Shown here in pieces: positions 10,991 through 23,470 of a stretch of 64,000 nt of DNA. This DNA comes from Turritopsis dohrnii. Taxonomy: Eukaryota > Cnidaria > Hydrozoa > Anthoathecata > Oceaniidae. The stretch covers positions 434,001 through 498,000 of the forward strand of contig BQMF02000014.1 in NCBI GenBank assembly GCA_027922465.2, given 5' to 3'. Under the pieces are notes generated by a model that made no database searches, was not told the DNA's origin, and saw only the letters and a program-made list of their open reading frames with translations. The position numbers were made by a program, and so were the translations under genes. How positions within the stretch are numbered: position 1 is the first letter of the stretch; every line of letters starts with the position of its first letter.

Positions 10991-12887
10991 CTGATTAACT
11001 TTCATAGGTTCATAGGGCTCACAGTATCTGCCGTTAACTGATGATAGTTGGCTAAATTCACTTTCAAGTCGGACGTATAAACCTTTGTACACTGACACTT
11101 TGAGCACTTTGCATAGGGACTGAGAGCCTAGTATTAGTGTGCTCGATTCCTGTGTAGGAAGTCGTTAGTGAAATTGCGGACCAAGTCATGCCAGAATCTA
11201 TGACACTGTTTAATACTTCTCTAACTGAATGGTTCTCAGCACAAGAGTAGGTGTGATGTCTACAGTGATTTTTTATTTGAGCGTCCCGTCTCATCACAGC
11301 CTCCTTAATCCAAATCAGTGCTTTAAATGCTCTAAGACCTACTGTGCGAGAACCTCATTGAAAAATAAAATAAATAAATACATCGCCCGCAAGTAAATAA
11401 ATGCCAAAACCACTTTCATGGCTTGACCTAACTAGTTCTTAGAATAATATTAGCGAAAATCGTCAAACGGCACATTTATCGCGTTTTCTTGGCAATTGAA
11501 ATTACTTTATGAAACCAAAATAGATAATTTTGTTTTCATGGCGAAAGCGCGTTTTATGTAGCATAATTAAAAAATAGTTACTATACTGTAATTTAAGCGT
11601 GGCATTTAGATCCACTACCCCTACGTTTCTTTCTTGTCCAAATTTCTTTCATTTTATGGAAGAAAAATTTAAGATCGAGTCTCATTCGTTACTAGATGTT
11701 ATAGCAAAACCATTTATCATTTTAATGTCTGTGAACACCTCAGTTACAGACTTATACATGCAGCAGTAAACAGGTAAAATCTAGTCCGTATAATTCTTCA
11801 TCCATTAAAGATCATCTTTTACGATGTAATTGACACTGACTCATTCGACTCGTGCGGTCGTCTTGACGGAGAGTCAAACCATTTACTCTCAATATAGTTA
11901 TGCAATCTTTGCCTTTTTGAATTATTATTTATTGCTATGCTAATTGTATTTCTTAACTCGTTCATGTAAGAAATATTTTGTTAGGATTCTGCGTAAGCAA
12001 AAAATCTATAAAATCCGTTCGTGTTTTTGGTTCATGTTTTTATTCTTACTGTCCAAACTTAGCGTGATCAATAGACGTTGCTTAGTATGACATGTCGTCA
12101 AAAAGAAAATGACATACATGCATTCTTAATTTAAAATAATATATCCATATCTTGAAATATCCATTAAATCGTTCTGAGATGAATTATCAAACCTTCCAAA
12201 AACGTATCCAGAAAGTGTTATTTTTTTCGACAGTTTTTCTACAGTTCATTCACACTTTAGGTGATTTGATTAGACGCTATATTTAACCTTCAAAACAATT
12301 GCTTTTAAGAATTCATGTTGAATTACATGAGGTGGGCATAAAGTACAAAGTTTGAACGAACAATGCAGTAATCGTTATGCCTGTTAAGGGTCCTGTTTGA
12401 TGTAAACGTGAGCATAGAGGTTTGAATTCTCCGACCGCTAGAAATAAAAGAAAATGGCTTTGTTAAAAAACCTTTCGTTTTCTTTGTCATTTTACTTTTC
12501 TTTCAACGCTATCAAATATGTTAATATTACCGGTATTCATTTCCTGATCCAAAAAGCATTTGCGACCTGAAAACGCGCGAAGAGATGCCGGTTGAGTGCA
12601 ATTGTGTAAATACTCTGTAAAAACTGCTAAGGCTAGCTATTATTGTCGAGATGGTCTTAATTTTCAATTGTTGCTATTCAATTTAAAGTAGCCATTTTTG
12701 TAAAACACTTTCAACATAGTATGTTCACTTGATAAATCGCTACCATCAGACTTCTACGTGTAAACCTTGTGTTTGTGCTAGTGAGAGTGATGTTCAGGGC
12801 TGGAGTTGTTTCTTTAAATATATATTTCATTCTATTGATTTGTCAGATAAACATACTCACCATATTGACAGATAAGGTCAAGTTAAT
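10991..12887. other. non-coding region
   Basis: No credible gene. The minus-strand frame at 11064-11297 lacks motifs. A GTGCTCGATTCC at about 11140 resembles a SINE box B but no box A is upstream. Confidence 0.45.
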
Positions 12888-13326
12888 TTGATTATGAGGA
12901 TAGCGTCGCCTGCGCGCATTCATTTTCCGCGCGTTCGTGTATTTTATCTTCAATTTACCGCATTCATTCATTTTATCAACTTCTACAAGAAAAATGTATT
13001 TTCTACTCGTTTTTCAACATTATGACTGTGACACTATTTCATTATAATATTAATCCACGTTGTTGTTTTGTTTGTTATTTGCATGCATGTGGAAAATATG
13101 TTAGGTTATTACATTGTTCCTTTTATCTTACCATATATCTTAAACTAGGGAAAATACAAAGTCAAAGATAATGTCTGAGACTTTATGCCCCCTGCCGAGA
13201 ATCGAACTTGACAAGGCAAAATACATTAAACCAAAACCCGCATTCATTTATTGTTTAGTAAAATATCATGGATTTTCCGCGTTCTGTGTTGACTTTTTGG
13301 CAAGGCGACGCTATCCTCATAATCAA
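12888..13326. mobile_element. 439-bp MITE with ~24-bp inverted ends
   Basis: Left end 12888-12911 and right end 13303-13326 are perfect reverse complements (core ATGAGGATAGCGTCGCC). The interior is non-coding and includes a GTTCGATTCTCGGC-like tRNA 3'-half on the minus strand near 13195. No target duplication could be fixed. Confidence 0.8.
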
Positions 13327-16199
13327 TTTTACTTGGCCTAAGAAGCATGTGATTTTGTTTTCAGAGCTCTCGCTGGTCATAAAATGAAAGAGACTTTCAT
13401 AGATTATACTGAAAGTTATGCATTGATGTAATCATAAGTCAGTATATCAGAAATTGCTAGTGGTAGTCCAATCCCGCTGCCAGATAGCATTAGCGTAATT
13501 ATGACTCATATCACAATAATTATTTCTTTTGGCGCCTTTTACTATAACTTTTTTACTAACTATTTATTACTATGTTTATTTTAACACCTTTTTAAACCTA
13601 TTTTATCGTACAAGTTGTATTGGATCAAATGTTCCTCACGAAAATTGAAATTTTCACCTATAAAAATACGCATGCGTTTCCATCAAATTGCTTCCATGAA
13701 AAGTTGGAACATTATTTTCATATTTTCAAAAACTTATTTGATAATCTTAATGGTTTAAGCTATCTGTTGTCACCAGCTTTTCCCATTGCTTCCTCAAATT
13801 ATAATTTTTGTTTGTTATAAATAAATGACATTAAGTTTTTCGGATTATTCAGTGTACTTCCCTTGCATTTTGCTTGTATAATTCATCAAATAAATATGCA
13901 ACTAAGAACAAGAAGAAACCAAATGTTCGAACCTGGTAGTTTGGTTTCATTCTGAATTGCAAAAGTCTATTTGTAAGGTCTATATTTGATATTTTTGAGG
14001 ACCATCAAATCTAGTAATGGCTTTTGCTTTTATACCATTATTCTAGTAGTAATTAATTGATTATTTGTGAAAAATTAGACCAGGCCTCTATCCTCTCCCT
14101 CCCGAGCTATTAAAACCGTAGCGAATGCTGATTTCCAGATACTACGTATCGGAGCAAAGAATTACTGGAGCTGTGCTGAGGAAAATGTCTAAGTTTCTAA
14201 TAACCACTCGGCCGCTTTACGAATTTTATAACTCCGTCAATTTCTTGCAATGGGTTTTACACAGAAATCCAAAAGTCCGACAAAAGCAACGATACTCAAG
14301 AAAAAGTGATTTGACTTGTGTTTGGATGAAGTTGGTCATCCTTCTGCTTTAGGTTCTTTCTGAATTAGTGACTTGTTGTTCGGGTGATTTATTAAATCAT
14401 TAAAAAAGTATAAAACGTTTGTAGCCAACAAAAGTCTCAGATATCACTAATGCTTTTTATTTCCGGAATTTATTTTAAAGAAATCTTTGAAACTGTACAA
14501 TAATTGGATTCAAACATACATATAATACTTAATAGAAACAGTCCGCAGAGATTCGAACCAACAGATTCGTGGCTAAGATCTGTTAATCCTGTTAATCTCT
14601 AGGCTTATATTTGGCAATGTGCTTTTGAGGAAATCTTGTATGAAGTCGTTTTGAATGTTGATTCGTGACGTCATTTATCGTTTTAGAAGTTAACACGGTC
14701 CACAATAAATCGACATTGAAGTTGTCGAGTCGTTATAGATGAGCACTCATTTTTCAATTAAAGGCGTTTTAGATGTTGGGGTCACTAGATGCTGTGTAAT
14801 TAAAGTGTTTCGCAAGATGATCCGTTTTCATGTGTAGTCGGTTCGGAAAAAATGATGTGTTGTAACCACATTACATGTACTAGTTTCTATGAGTCAGAAG
14901 TTTGTGTCATTATTAAGTCATGCTGACTGTCATGTTTCATAGTAGTTGCATGTAGCATGATTATGAACATGGACGTATAAAAAAGAAGGACTTGCAACTA
15001 ATGTTAAAGCCGTTCATTTCTATTATGAAAATCTTTTCTGCCAGCATTTCTTTAATGTAGTCCTCGCCTTGCATTTTACTGGATTTTGGTTCACATGGGC
15101 AGGTTTATACGACGCTTTAGTGCAATGTGGAAAATGACAGAATTGAGAAATAGTACGTTTACAAATACGTCTGCAATATTTTTTAGTATCACAAAACTTT
15201 TACTCAATCTTTTTTTATAATCTTAGATTGGAATTGAGATAAATTTCTCGGAGTTAGGAAGTAATTTGTTGTATTTACTTATATCCGAAGAATCGGTGCT
15301 TTTAAAGACACCTGGGTGATGCCTGAGAATGACATAAAGAAGACGTTTTTTCATTCAATTCTGAAAATTTCATGTTTGAGTTTCTAAGAACTCATGAGGA
15401 ATCAGAGTTTAAAAACTGCCTTCAAAATAATCATAAAATTTTTTCATTCATTTCTGGTTAGTTGTTACGATCATGCAAGCCATTGGAAACATGTATTTTC
15501 AACAGCACTTGAGGCGAGGTTTGTTTGAATAGATTTATAGAAGTTGCAAATCTTTCTTATTTTATACGTCCATGTTTTGAATGAAGAAATAACCAAACTA
15601 TGAAGGATTTTCTTCGATTTGATTGTTTGTTAAAATTCTGAAACATCCCTGATCTGTATATTATGAAAAAGTGTACCTACATTAATATCTTGCCAGATTT
15701 GAAGTAAGGGTCTCACGAATAATGTCATTCAGAAAAAAAATTGAAAGACCGACATATTTGAACAACGTGTCGTCATCTGAAACGAACAAACTTCTAAAAC
15801 GTCTTCATTTGAAAAACGAGTGTTCATATAAAACGACTTGGCAAACGAGATTTTGGCGCTGAATTGACTACATACTCTTAACTTAATAAATTACAATGAA
15901 ACGAATATTTTTCTTGATAATCTAGTTTTATTAACTTTTAGGGAAGGTAGGAGTTATTTCTTATTGAACAGTTCTTGTTTGCACAGTAGTAACTATTCAA
16001 AGGTTTTTGTGAAGTTTTTATGCAAAATCGCTCTTAGAGTTAGATTATACGCAACAAAATACGACCGAAACAATTTTTTATGTCACACACGGCACACTCA
16101 AAGTCTATGTTCATTAAGCTATATCAACACAGCAAAATGTTTTAAGTATTGACGGGTCTGGAGTTTCAAATGTTTTTTTAAAATTGTTACAATTATCTT
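13327..16199. other. non-coding region
   Basis: No gene is supported; open frames at 13620 and 14125 carry no motif. At about 14545-14580 a minus-strand GGTTCGAATCTC box B suggests a decayed tRNA-SINE, without a convincing box A. Confidence 0.45.
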
Positions 16200-16938
16200 T
16201 TCGTTTTTCGGCTGGCGTGAATTCCGGTTTCTACATCGTAACTGGCATTCTATAAAATTTATGATGAGTTATTACATTAATGTGCATTGCGTAAAGGCTA
16301 CTTTCGTCTCTATCTTTAATTTACTCGCTGTAATTGAATAATAGAGACTTAACGATCAATAATGGAATTATCCTCCACATGTCGGCGCGAAATTGATACA
16401 ATTGAACACGTGATTTACTGTTATGTTGAACATAAAACTTTCCGGTACCCTTCCTCTAACCTTGCAGAGTTCTTTCAAAAATATTTGGAATGCTCAAGCT
16501 TGTTACTTTTTAAGCCTTTTCACATTATGGCTATGCTTTCCATTTGCTGAATTTTTGTTGTTCGGTTGACGTTAATTCCGGTTTCCGCATCGTAAACGGC
16601 AATTCTGTAAACTTTTTTTACTTAGAATATACACAATGGAACCTCGCATTTCTAAAGCTATTAACCAATTAGGAAGAGCACTGCAATTGATTAATCGAGA
16701 TGCAATTATCATGTATGCATCGGAACGGAAAGCAACTAAAGTTGCATAAGACGAGTTTCCTATTGTTATACTTTTAAAACTTTTTGCTATTCTTCTAGCA
16801 TGCTTTTTTCAAATTATTAAAATTTTACAAAAATTAAGTCCATATACACACTAGGTAATGCGTTTTTATTAACCAATCCAGACTTACTCCCTATAATACA
16901 ATTATCACGTAGCTAAATCTCGGCGCGGAAACCAATAA
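16200..16938 (+). repeat. degenerate long-period repeat, left block
   Basis: Recurring blocks, diverged but recognisable: AATTCCGGTTTC..CATCGTAA..GGC (16225, 16575) and CGGCGCGAAATTGAT..ATTGAACACGTGATT (16383; decayed at 16920). The same blocks recur at 19240-20610. No protein is evident. The array is interrupted at 16939 by a pogo-like element. Confidence 0.55.
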
Positions 16939-17022
16939 TACAGTGGAACCTCCTTAAAGTGGACATTCTCTGAAGCAGACATCTCCTTTAGACTGACAAA
17001 ATTTTTTGCCCCGGACGAATCC

Positions 17023-18294
17023 TTAAAGGAGAACGAACGTCAGAAAAGAAATTTTCGTAATATTTGCTGATATGACATCATTAGAGCCTATTTAATATAG
17101 AAATGATTTTTATTTTTTTATTTTTTTGTTCTAAGGGGTCAAATTCCTCGTTTTTATATAAGTGAAAGTGAAACCAATTAACACGGTTTATCTTGAAAAC
17201 ATGCTGCATAATGACGTCAATGTTGCGGAACAACAGAGCGAGAAAAGATGGCAACGAAGGATGAGCAAGAAGCGATGTGTAATGAAGAGAGTTTGGATGA
17301 CGATGAATACTTTGAATGTAGCTATAATGAAGAAGATGATTGTCAATACGTTGCAAGTTATTCATGTGAACCGGAATATTCGAACGAAGAACTGCAAAAA
17401 GTAAAAATGAAAAATGTTAGCAGAACAATATTGATCATTCTAATGACGATTGATCAGTAACCTGGTTTCTATAATTCTCAAGACGAATATTTTCAACACC
17501 GATTTGAAAAGAAAAAACAGATAAAAAAAAGGGAAAGACAAGAAAATAAATTATCAATCGCGAAAAATCCATAAATCGAAGAGGCATACCTAATTAATTT
17601 ATTATATCACACGAAAAAGATTACTTGAATTACGTTTATGCTTTCTCTTGTTATGTCTGTCTCGTTCTATGCAGACAGAAACCATGTTTTGAATCTAAGC
17701 CAGGTGTGAGCATAATTAATAGAAAAACAGTTTGAAAATAAATGCACACTGAACATATTAATTTTATTGCGCTAAGAATGAATTATAAAGAATATTAAAC
17801 TTATAACATGGAACTCGTGTTTTAATTAACAAAATCTCAACGATTGAAACTTTTAATAAACAACTTTTCTTGAATTTGAATTTCCTCTTCACATAGATAA
17901 ACACGAATATGAAAAAAAAAGCTTGAGAAGAAATCAACTAAAAACCAACTAAAAGTCAACTTAAAATCAAGCATCATACAACTCATACATACAACACATA
18001 CAACTTAAACGATATTCGAATTCATAAATAAGCAGGCACCATGCAAAAAGACAAATGAGTTAGTTGGTACACTTCCATGTTTAATATCACTGATAACATT
18101 GCATATAACATTCAGAATGATTTCACGCGCATCCGCAACAATGACGTCACATCACCGAAAGCTATTGCAAAGTTGTTTAGTACTAGTTTTGGACCAAATT
18201 GAATGAATTTTCAAAAAAAAACTTTGGAGGCTGTTATTCATGTTAAAGACTATAAGTTAAGATAAAAAAATATCGATCGTTCGTTCTCCTTTAA
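17023..18294. mobile_element. TTAA-flanked element nested in the pogo-like transposon
   Basis: TTAAAGGAGAACGAACG at 17023 and its exact reverse complement ending at 18294 define 17-bp ends that include TTAA on each side. That matches the target duplication of piggyBac-type elements, although other TTAA users exist. The 1272-bp element carries a small acidic ORF (17248-17460). Confidence 0.75.
17248..17460 (+). CDS. small acidic ORF in TTAA-flanked element (70 aa)
   Basis: Starts MATKDEQEAMCNEE and is dense in Asp, Glu, Tyr and Cys (DDDEYFECSYNEEDD). An acidic N-terminal exon is common in piggyBac-like transposases, but no DDD catalytic sequence follows and the frame ends after ~70 codons. 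It is probably a relic of an ancestral transposase or a chance acidic frame. The product is unknown. Confidence 0.3.
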   Translation: MATKDEQEAMCNEESLDDDEYFECSYNEEDDCQYVASYSCEPEYSNEELQKVKMKNVSRTILIILMTIDQ

Positions 18295-18590
18295 TAAACT
18301 CTTATAAAGAAACCTCCCCAAAGCGGACAGTCTAATGCGGACACCTCCTTAATTAAAACGGAAAATTTTTCCAGGTCCCGCACGACAATTCCTTCTAAAA
18401 TTTACCTCTATAAAGCGGACAAAATTTCGACAACAATATCAAAATTCAGTATTTTATTCAGTATTCTTTTTTTCTGTTTACAATATTTTCTTGTTTTTAT
18501 ATTATAAGATTTATTTCATTTGTTAGCCAAGTCCCATCTTTTCTTGATCACTAACGTGGAATATACATGGTTGCTCTAAACATTAACAAA

Positions 18591-18754
18591 CAGAGGCGTA
18601 TTCAAGGTCAGTCGCAAAAAGTGGAGGAGTCCAACATTACAATATTTCTTTTGAGTCTTAGGTATCGATTAGGTTACCTGCACACTTTCCTTTTCTACTT
18701 TAAATGACTAAACTCTCCTCCACAAATTTTGACTGACCTCTGGCTACGCCTCTG
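18591..18754. mobile_element. hAT-like MITE, nested
   Basis: Begins CAGAGGCGTATTCAAGGTCAG and ends CTGACCTCTGGCTACGCCTCTG as imperfect inverted ends. The flanking AACATTAAC on both sides is consistent with an ~8-bp target duplication, as hAT elements make. Related ends occur at 4841-4885 and 38405-38450. Confidence 0.65.
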
Positions 18755-19228
18755 ACAAACATTAACGCTTTCCAGTCACTTCTGGTAATTTTGGCCCACA
18801 ATACTACCATCATTTAATACAGTAACGGCATATTCACTGGCAAAAATAATAAACGGTCTCGAAGAAATAGAAATTTCCAAAAGGTGCCAGACAACTATAA
18901 CAACATTTTTTCAAAGCAATTAATTGTCATGTAGCCATAAAACATGTGCTTTTTGAGTTTCCCAGAACTGTACAACTTTGCAATCATTTTCAGTCCTAAC
19001 TGTTTTTTAATATGCCACACAAATGTATATTTTCAGGTCAAATTTCCTTTTATGAATGTTTTTTGCCTATCTGGGCAATAGCAAAGGGTAATATAGGCAT
19101 GCCTTATGGGTTCTCGACTTAGGAGTAGAATTTCTCCCGAGTTCCTGGCCAAAATTAGCAAAACCTCTCCAAGGCGGACACCTCTCTAAAGCGGACAAAA
19201 GTGTCCGCTTTAAGGAGGTTCCACTGTA

Positions 19229-20610
19229 GTAAAATAAGTGATGCAACTTCGTGATCCACTTTCTCTACCCTGAAACAGTTCATTAAAACATGTTTGGAAT
19301 TTTAAACTTTGTTACTACAGCTTTACTATTCAACTGTTGAATTTTCGTCAATAGGGCCGTAAATTCTGATTTATACATTTTTAATTCCAAACCCCTAAAA
19401 TTTTTCAAGATCGTGAACGTTTGCTGTCTTTTACATGACGTATCGCTTATTTTATAAAATGTTTGACATGTTATTCGTATCATGTAACTGCATGTCGGCA
19501 ATTTGCCGTTTCCATCGTTATCGCTATTATTAAAGGTACTGTTGTTGGCTAATCGAGACTTATAAGAAAGTTTGTAAGTAACTGGGAGCTTTTAGTCCTT
19601 GGGTTTCTATCGGCATTGGTTAGCTATTACGTCCGATGACTTGCAACTAGTACTTGACTTACCGCCAGAGATACAGAAAGCATTGCGCTAGCATGCCCGA
19701 AGGCCAGTGTGCAGTCAGTTGATGGCTCCTAATGGGCTTTTAAAGGGCATCAGAGTGAAGTTTCAAAATACCACATGACTGGATTGAACACGGGTTTTAG
19801 CGGTCGCCGTCAAAGGTACTAACCACTACACCATCGCTACACAACGTCTTGCATGATAACGCAATTATCCTTCACATATCAAGGCGAAATCGGTAAAATT
19901 GAAACATTCCATCCAATATTACATTACATATGAAACTGTCTGGTCCCCTTTCTCTATGACAGTTCTTTCAAACAAATTTGGAATTCTAAATTTTGTTATT
20001 TTAAGGGTTTTTTTTTACATTACCGCTTTACTATCCGGTTTTCACATCGTAATTGGTTCTGCAAAATTCAGGATTTCCCATCCTCATTATTTACATTCCT
20101 TGTAAACTACATCGAAATTATAAGTCAATATTCATTATATAAGGCACTGTATTTAATCAATGGAGACATATGCATCCCGATAATGCAATTATCATAATCG
20201 GAGCGGAAATCAACAAAATAGTAACTTATGATCTACAATTATGGTACTCATCTATCTTTCTAGATCCTAATAGTATGCTACTTTTAAATAGTAAGTCCAT
20301 ACACACCCATTAGTTAAGGCGCTATAATTGACTAATAGAGACTCAATGCCCGATAATGCAATTATCCTTCACGTATCGGGTCAGAAATAGATAAAATTGA
20401 AACACATGATTCACTATTATGTTCTTAAGTTTATTACATTGCGTCTACTCCTTCAACTTCTAAATTTTCGCTGTTCGACTAGCGTCAATTTCGGCTTTGA
20501 TATCGTGAATGGCACATCTACAAAGTTTTTTATATGAGATTTTCTTTATGTGCGTTGCATGAACGTAACCTTCAAATTCTCAATTGTAAATAGTTGGAAA
20601 CAGGCAAAGA
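19229..20610 (+). repeat. degenerate long-period repeat, right block
   Basis: Continues the array broken at 16939. Blocks TTATCCTTCACRTATC, TCTATTGACTAATAGAGACT and CGTCAATTTCGGCTTT-type recur near 19860, 20150-20200, 20310-20400 and 20470, with substitutions and indels. It shows no protein product and is an old satellite or an eroded transposon array. It contains the SINE at 19590-19845. Confidence 0.55.
19590..19845 (-). mobile_element. tRNA-derived SINE (minus strand)
   Basis: Read on the minus strand from 19845: box A-like GATGGTGTAGTGGTTAGTACC, then box B GTGTTCAATCC about 40 bp on, followed by a body of ~180 bp. It has pol III promoter spacing like the SINE at 9741 but a different body. 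The acceptor-stem ends do not match, so this is not a functional tRNA. Confidence 0.7.
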
Positions 20611-20905
20611 ATACTTCTGACTAGCTGTCGAAAATCGTCACGTTCATCACAAGGATGGTCCTTCCGCTTAGGGTTTTTGGAGCGATTTCCAAAGTGAAAT
20701 ACGATAACTGATATGTTACACTCAAATCACTGTGAAACTCCCGATACTAATGCATCCATGTTGTTTAGAACGTCAAGTTTTTGAATTTATATTATAAGCT
20801 GACAATCTAGATGAGATTCCTGAGAAGAAAAAGCGACGCGATACCAGCCACGAAATCATGTTTTTTGCGATATTTTGGCCTCATCAGAGGGCATTATCAA
20901 GCACG
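20611..20905. other. non-coding spacer
   Basis: No feature supported. Confidence 0.4.
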
Positions 20906-21132
20906 TTAACTCTATAGTCACTCAATCGAAAACACTATACGAAAATTGCACAAAGAATAAAAAATTGATTTGTCACGATCGCAAAAGTCGTGGGCCACCT
21001 TGGTAAAAATTTCATACTTAAGTCGACCAGTTGTGCGTTCAAGGATTGATGTGCGTTCAGAGATTGACGTGCGTTCAAGGATTGAAGTGCGTTCAGGGAT
21101 TGATGTATGTCAATAGCTTAGCAATACTTCTG
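20906..21132 (+). repeat. direct repeat DR-1 with 18-bp minirepeats
   Basis: About 227 bp that recurs in the same orientation at 24746-24991. It holds a TTAAGTCGACC site and then four 18-bp units GTGCGTTCAAGGATTGAT (21033-21104). The open frame beginning at 21031 (repeated CVQGL) only reflects this 18-bp repetition. Confidence 0.85.
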
Positions 21133-22254
21133 TCTTGTCTTTATAATATAAGTTCTTTATTTCACGGCACACCTTTTTTTAATGAATACGCCAGCAAGGT
21201 CGTTTTAGCGGACGTGAATCCTTACTACACTCTAGTGATCTGCAAAATGACGTATGTTTTTATCTTTTCTGACTTCGAAGTAATTTCATGCCAAGCTAAT
21301 TTGTATAACGTTTCGTACTAATTTTCTTAGGTAGTTTGGAACCCGAATTTAATTTTCTTTCTTTTCGATGTTTAGAGCAGGATTGGTGTCTAAGAGGCTA
21401 AGGTTTTTACTTCACTGGATCGAACTGGACTGGTTCCCGATCCAATGCAGATGACACAACAATTTTCACTTGTTCGTTATTTTGTGTGCATCATGTAATG
21501 GCGGCTCATATGTTCTTCAATATGCGTCATAATAATAATACTGCTTATTCATTGTTCAACGTAAAGATCCGTTTGGAATCAATCCGTATCTAAATATTGG
21601 TGTTGTAGTACATGCGTAGCGTAACTACCCTTTCTTATCGAGTGAAGCGGTTGCACGCAGTTTCAGGCTCGGGAATAACTACGACTTTGAAAATGAGGTT
21701 GTCAAAATTCTAGAATAGGTTTGGTTCGATCGAGCAACTTCATTTGAGTTCATCTGAAACTTCAAGAATTACCAAAATTCAATCATAACGTCAATTTTCA
21801 ATGAACGTGATAGATAAAATAAACTTATATGAAAGTTTGAATGAATTTCCAATTTATTGAAAACTGAATAGCTCACTGAAAAGTGAAAAGTGAAAAGTAA
21901 ATAGAAATTAGGTGTTTAGATGCATGTCCATTTTATCTATAGTTAAAAACAGAAAAGGAAGGAAATTAAAATAGTCATTCGCGATAACATTGTTAAAGAA
22001 AAAAAAGTTGATTCCCAACAGCAAACCACTTGAACCAAAACCATACTTTGCTTTTCCGACTAAATATCTGCCACTATGATTTCCCAACTTAACCCCTAAT
22101 TTGAACCCAAAGTTCAAATCATGATAATCACAATAAGTTTGTTCTTAATGTATCTTATACAATATTATTGCTTAACTTCCAGTTAATGTTACGATTTCAA
22201 CGATACATTTAATGAATATATCTAGTTATTTCTAAATGTAATTTTGCTGATGAG
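21133..22254. other. non-coding region between direct repeats
   Basis: No gene supported. Near 21375-21455 GGTGTCTAAGAGGCTAAGG and GGTTCCCGATCC resemble tRNA boxes A and B, possibly a decayed SINE. Confidence 0.4.
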
Positions 22255-22302
22255 AGAATCAAAGCAGTGATAAAGGGCCCTCTCTATCACTGCTTTGATT
22301 CT
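22255..22302. repeat. perfect 18-bp inverted repeat with 12-nt loop
   Basis: AGAATCAAAGCAGTGATA (22255-22272) is followed by a loop AAGGGCCCTCTC and then the exact reverse complement (22285-22302). Transcribed from either strand, it would form a clean hairpin. It may be a microRNA-like precursor, a tiny foldback element, or an insertion scar; nothing decides between these. Confidence 0.75.
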
Positions 22303-22929
22303 TTCTGTAAGGATTTAGAGGATGTTTTTAAAATCGAGATAAATACTGTAGGGGTCACTGATAAGGTTGTTATGCTACTGGAAAATTCGCACTGGGTGCA
22401 CATTGGACTCACTGCATTTTTGTTTTTCCCATAGAAAAAAAATAGTTTCAAAGAAACTGACATTGTAAACTGAAATTATGAATTTATGATTACTACACCC
22501 AAGCACTTGTGATGGAACCGTCAAAAGTGCTCCCTGAAAACGGCATTTCCGGAGTAATTTTCCCCAGGAAATAAGTTAAGCCTCTAGGAAAATGTACTCT
22601 TCTTAAATGTTGACGAATTTCACGTGGGGAGTGAGTTTTACTGGGCAACAGAGTACTCCTGGTTGTAATTGTATTGCCAATTTCGAGTGCTTTGGTCATT
22701 TTCGAATGTTTTGCTTTGGTTTTTCATGATTGCTGACATAGAGATACATATGGCAGTAAGAAATTGGAAAGATAAGAAAGAGTTTGTCTACATTTGATAG
22801 ACGATAAGGTTGGTAATGGAAAATATCCAGTGAATCCGAAAGACAAAGGAAAAGAAACACTTCCCGAAGGCTTTTAAAAAGTTTACCATTGTTAATGGCC
22901 AATTAGCGTACAAGAAAAAAAAGAAGACC

Positions 22930-23470
22930 AAGGAAAAAATACAGCAAATCATCCACCATGTTCACTAGGGGATCTGTCACAACGTTAAAGCACTTGTACT
23001 TGCTGAACATCGTAGATGTGAATCAACATCAGAAAATATCGGAACATGTTAAGAACTACATTAAGACATGTCAGAACTGCCAAGGTCTCAGAAAAATATC
23101 TAAAAAAATCAGAGCTTCAAAAGTTCCTATTGAAAGCGAAGATTTGGGGGATGTAAGTAAAATACTTAGGACTGAAACAGAACAACGAGTTCTAGAGCTA
23201 AACACCCACAATCAAACGGTTTATACAAGAGAACAAACTGAGCAATCAAAGGTTGAGAAGAAAACCCAAAAGAATGGAGGGTGATCAAAAGGTCTTCTTC
23301 ACAAAAGGAGTCAATACTCATTATTCAACCGAGTTTTCACCATTCTTTTTATTATCTATCTTATCACCCTATATTGCCGATCGACATAAAATACGACCTG
23401 GCTGATATATCTGTTAGATGCTTATGTCGACCAAACTATATTATTGATGATGACTATTGCATCAAAAGTA
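22930..23470 (+). pseudogene. KRBA2-like integrase, decayed (zinc module and core fragments)
   Basis: Across shifting frames the sequence follows KRBA2-type integrases. A zinc-binding stretch reads KEKIQQIIHHVH, a stop, NVKALVLAEHRRC, then YIKTCQNCQ. Later an SNGLYKRTN-type block lies near 23215 and LPIDIKYDLADI near 23380. At least three frame changes and several stops are present, and the catalytic core between the zinc module and the SNGL block is largely missing. These integrases resemble those of retroelements and Ginger-type transposons. This copy is dead. Confidence 0.7.

Larger units (their letters stand above)
16939..19228. mobile_element. pogo/Tigger-like DNA transposon, non-autonomous, with nested insertions
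   Basis: Inverted ends at 16941 and 19226 begin CAGTGGAACCTCCTTAAAG (one mismatch over the first 22 bp) with TA target duplications at 16939-16940 and 19227-19228. CAGTGGAACCTC is typical of pogo/Tigger ends. Motifs of the form ACCTC...AAAGCGGACA recur inside both ends (16945-17000, 18311-18345, 18404-18420, 19163-19200), likely transposase-binding repeats. No transposase remains. A TTAA-flanked element (17023-18294) and a hAT-like MITE (18591-18754) sit inside it. Confidence 0.85.

Noticed and set aside
14545..14620. tRNA or SINE on the minus strand
   Set aside because: Only a box B-like GGTTCGAATCTC is convincing; no box A at the right distance and no pairing acceptor stem.
17162..17404. 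80-codon ORF in the TTAA-flanked element
   Set aside because: Overlaps the acidic ORF in another frame and is a Lys/Arg-rich shadow of it.
21031..21321. repetitive protein (MCVQGLMCVQRL...)
   Set aside because: The repetition is a direct translation of an 18-bp DNA repeat that also occurs elsewhere in other frames and orientation.
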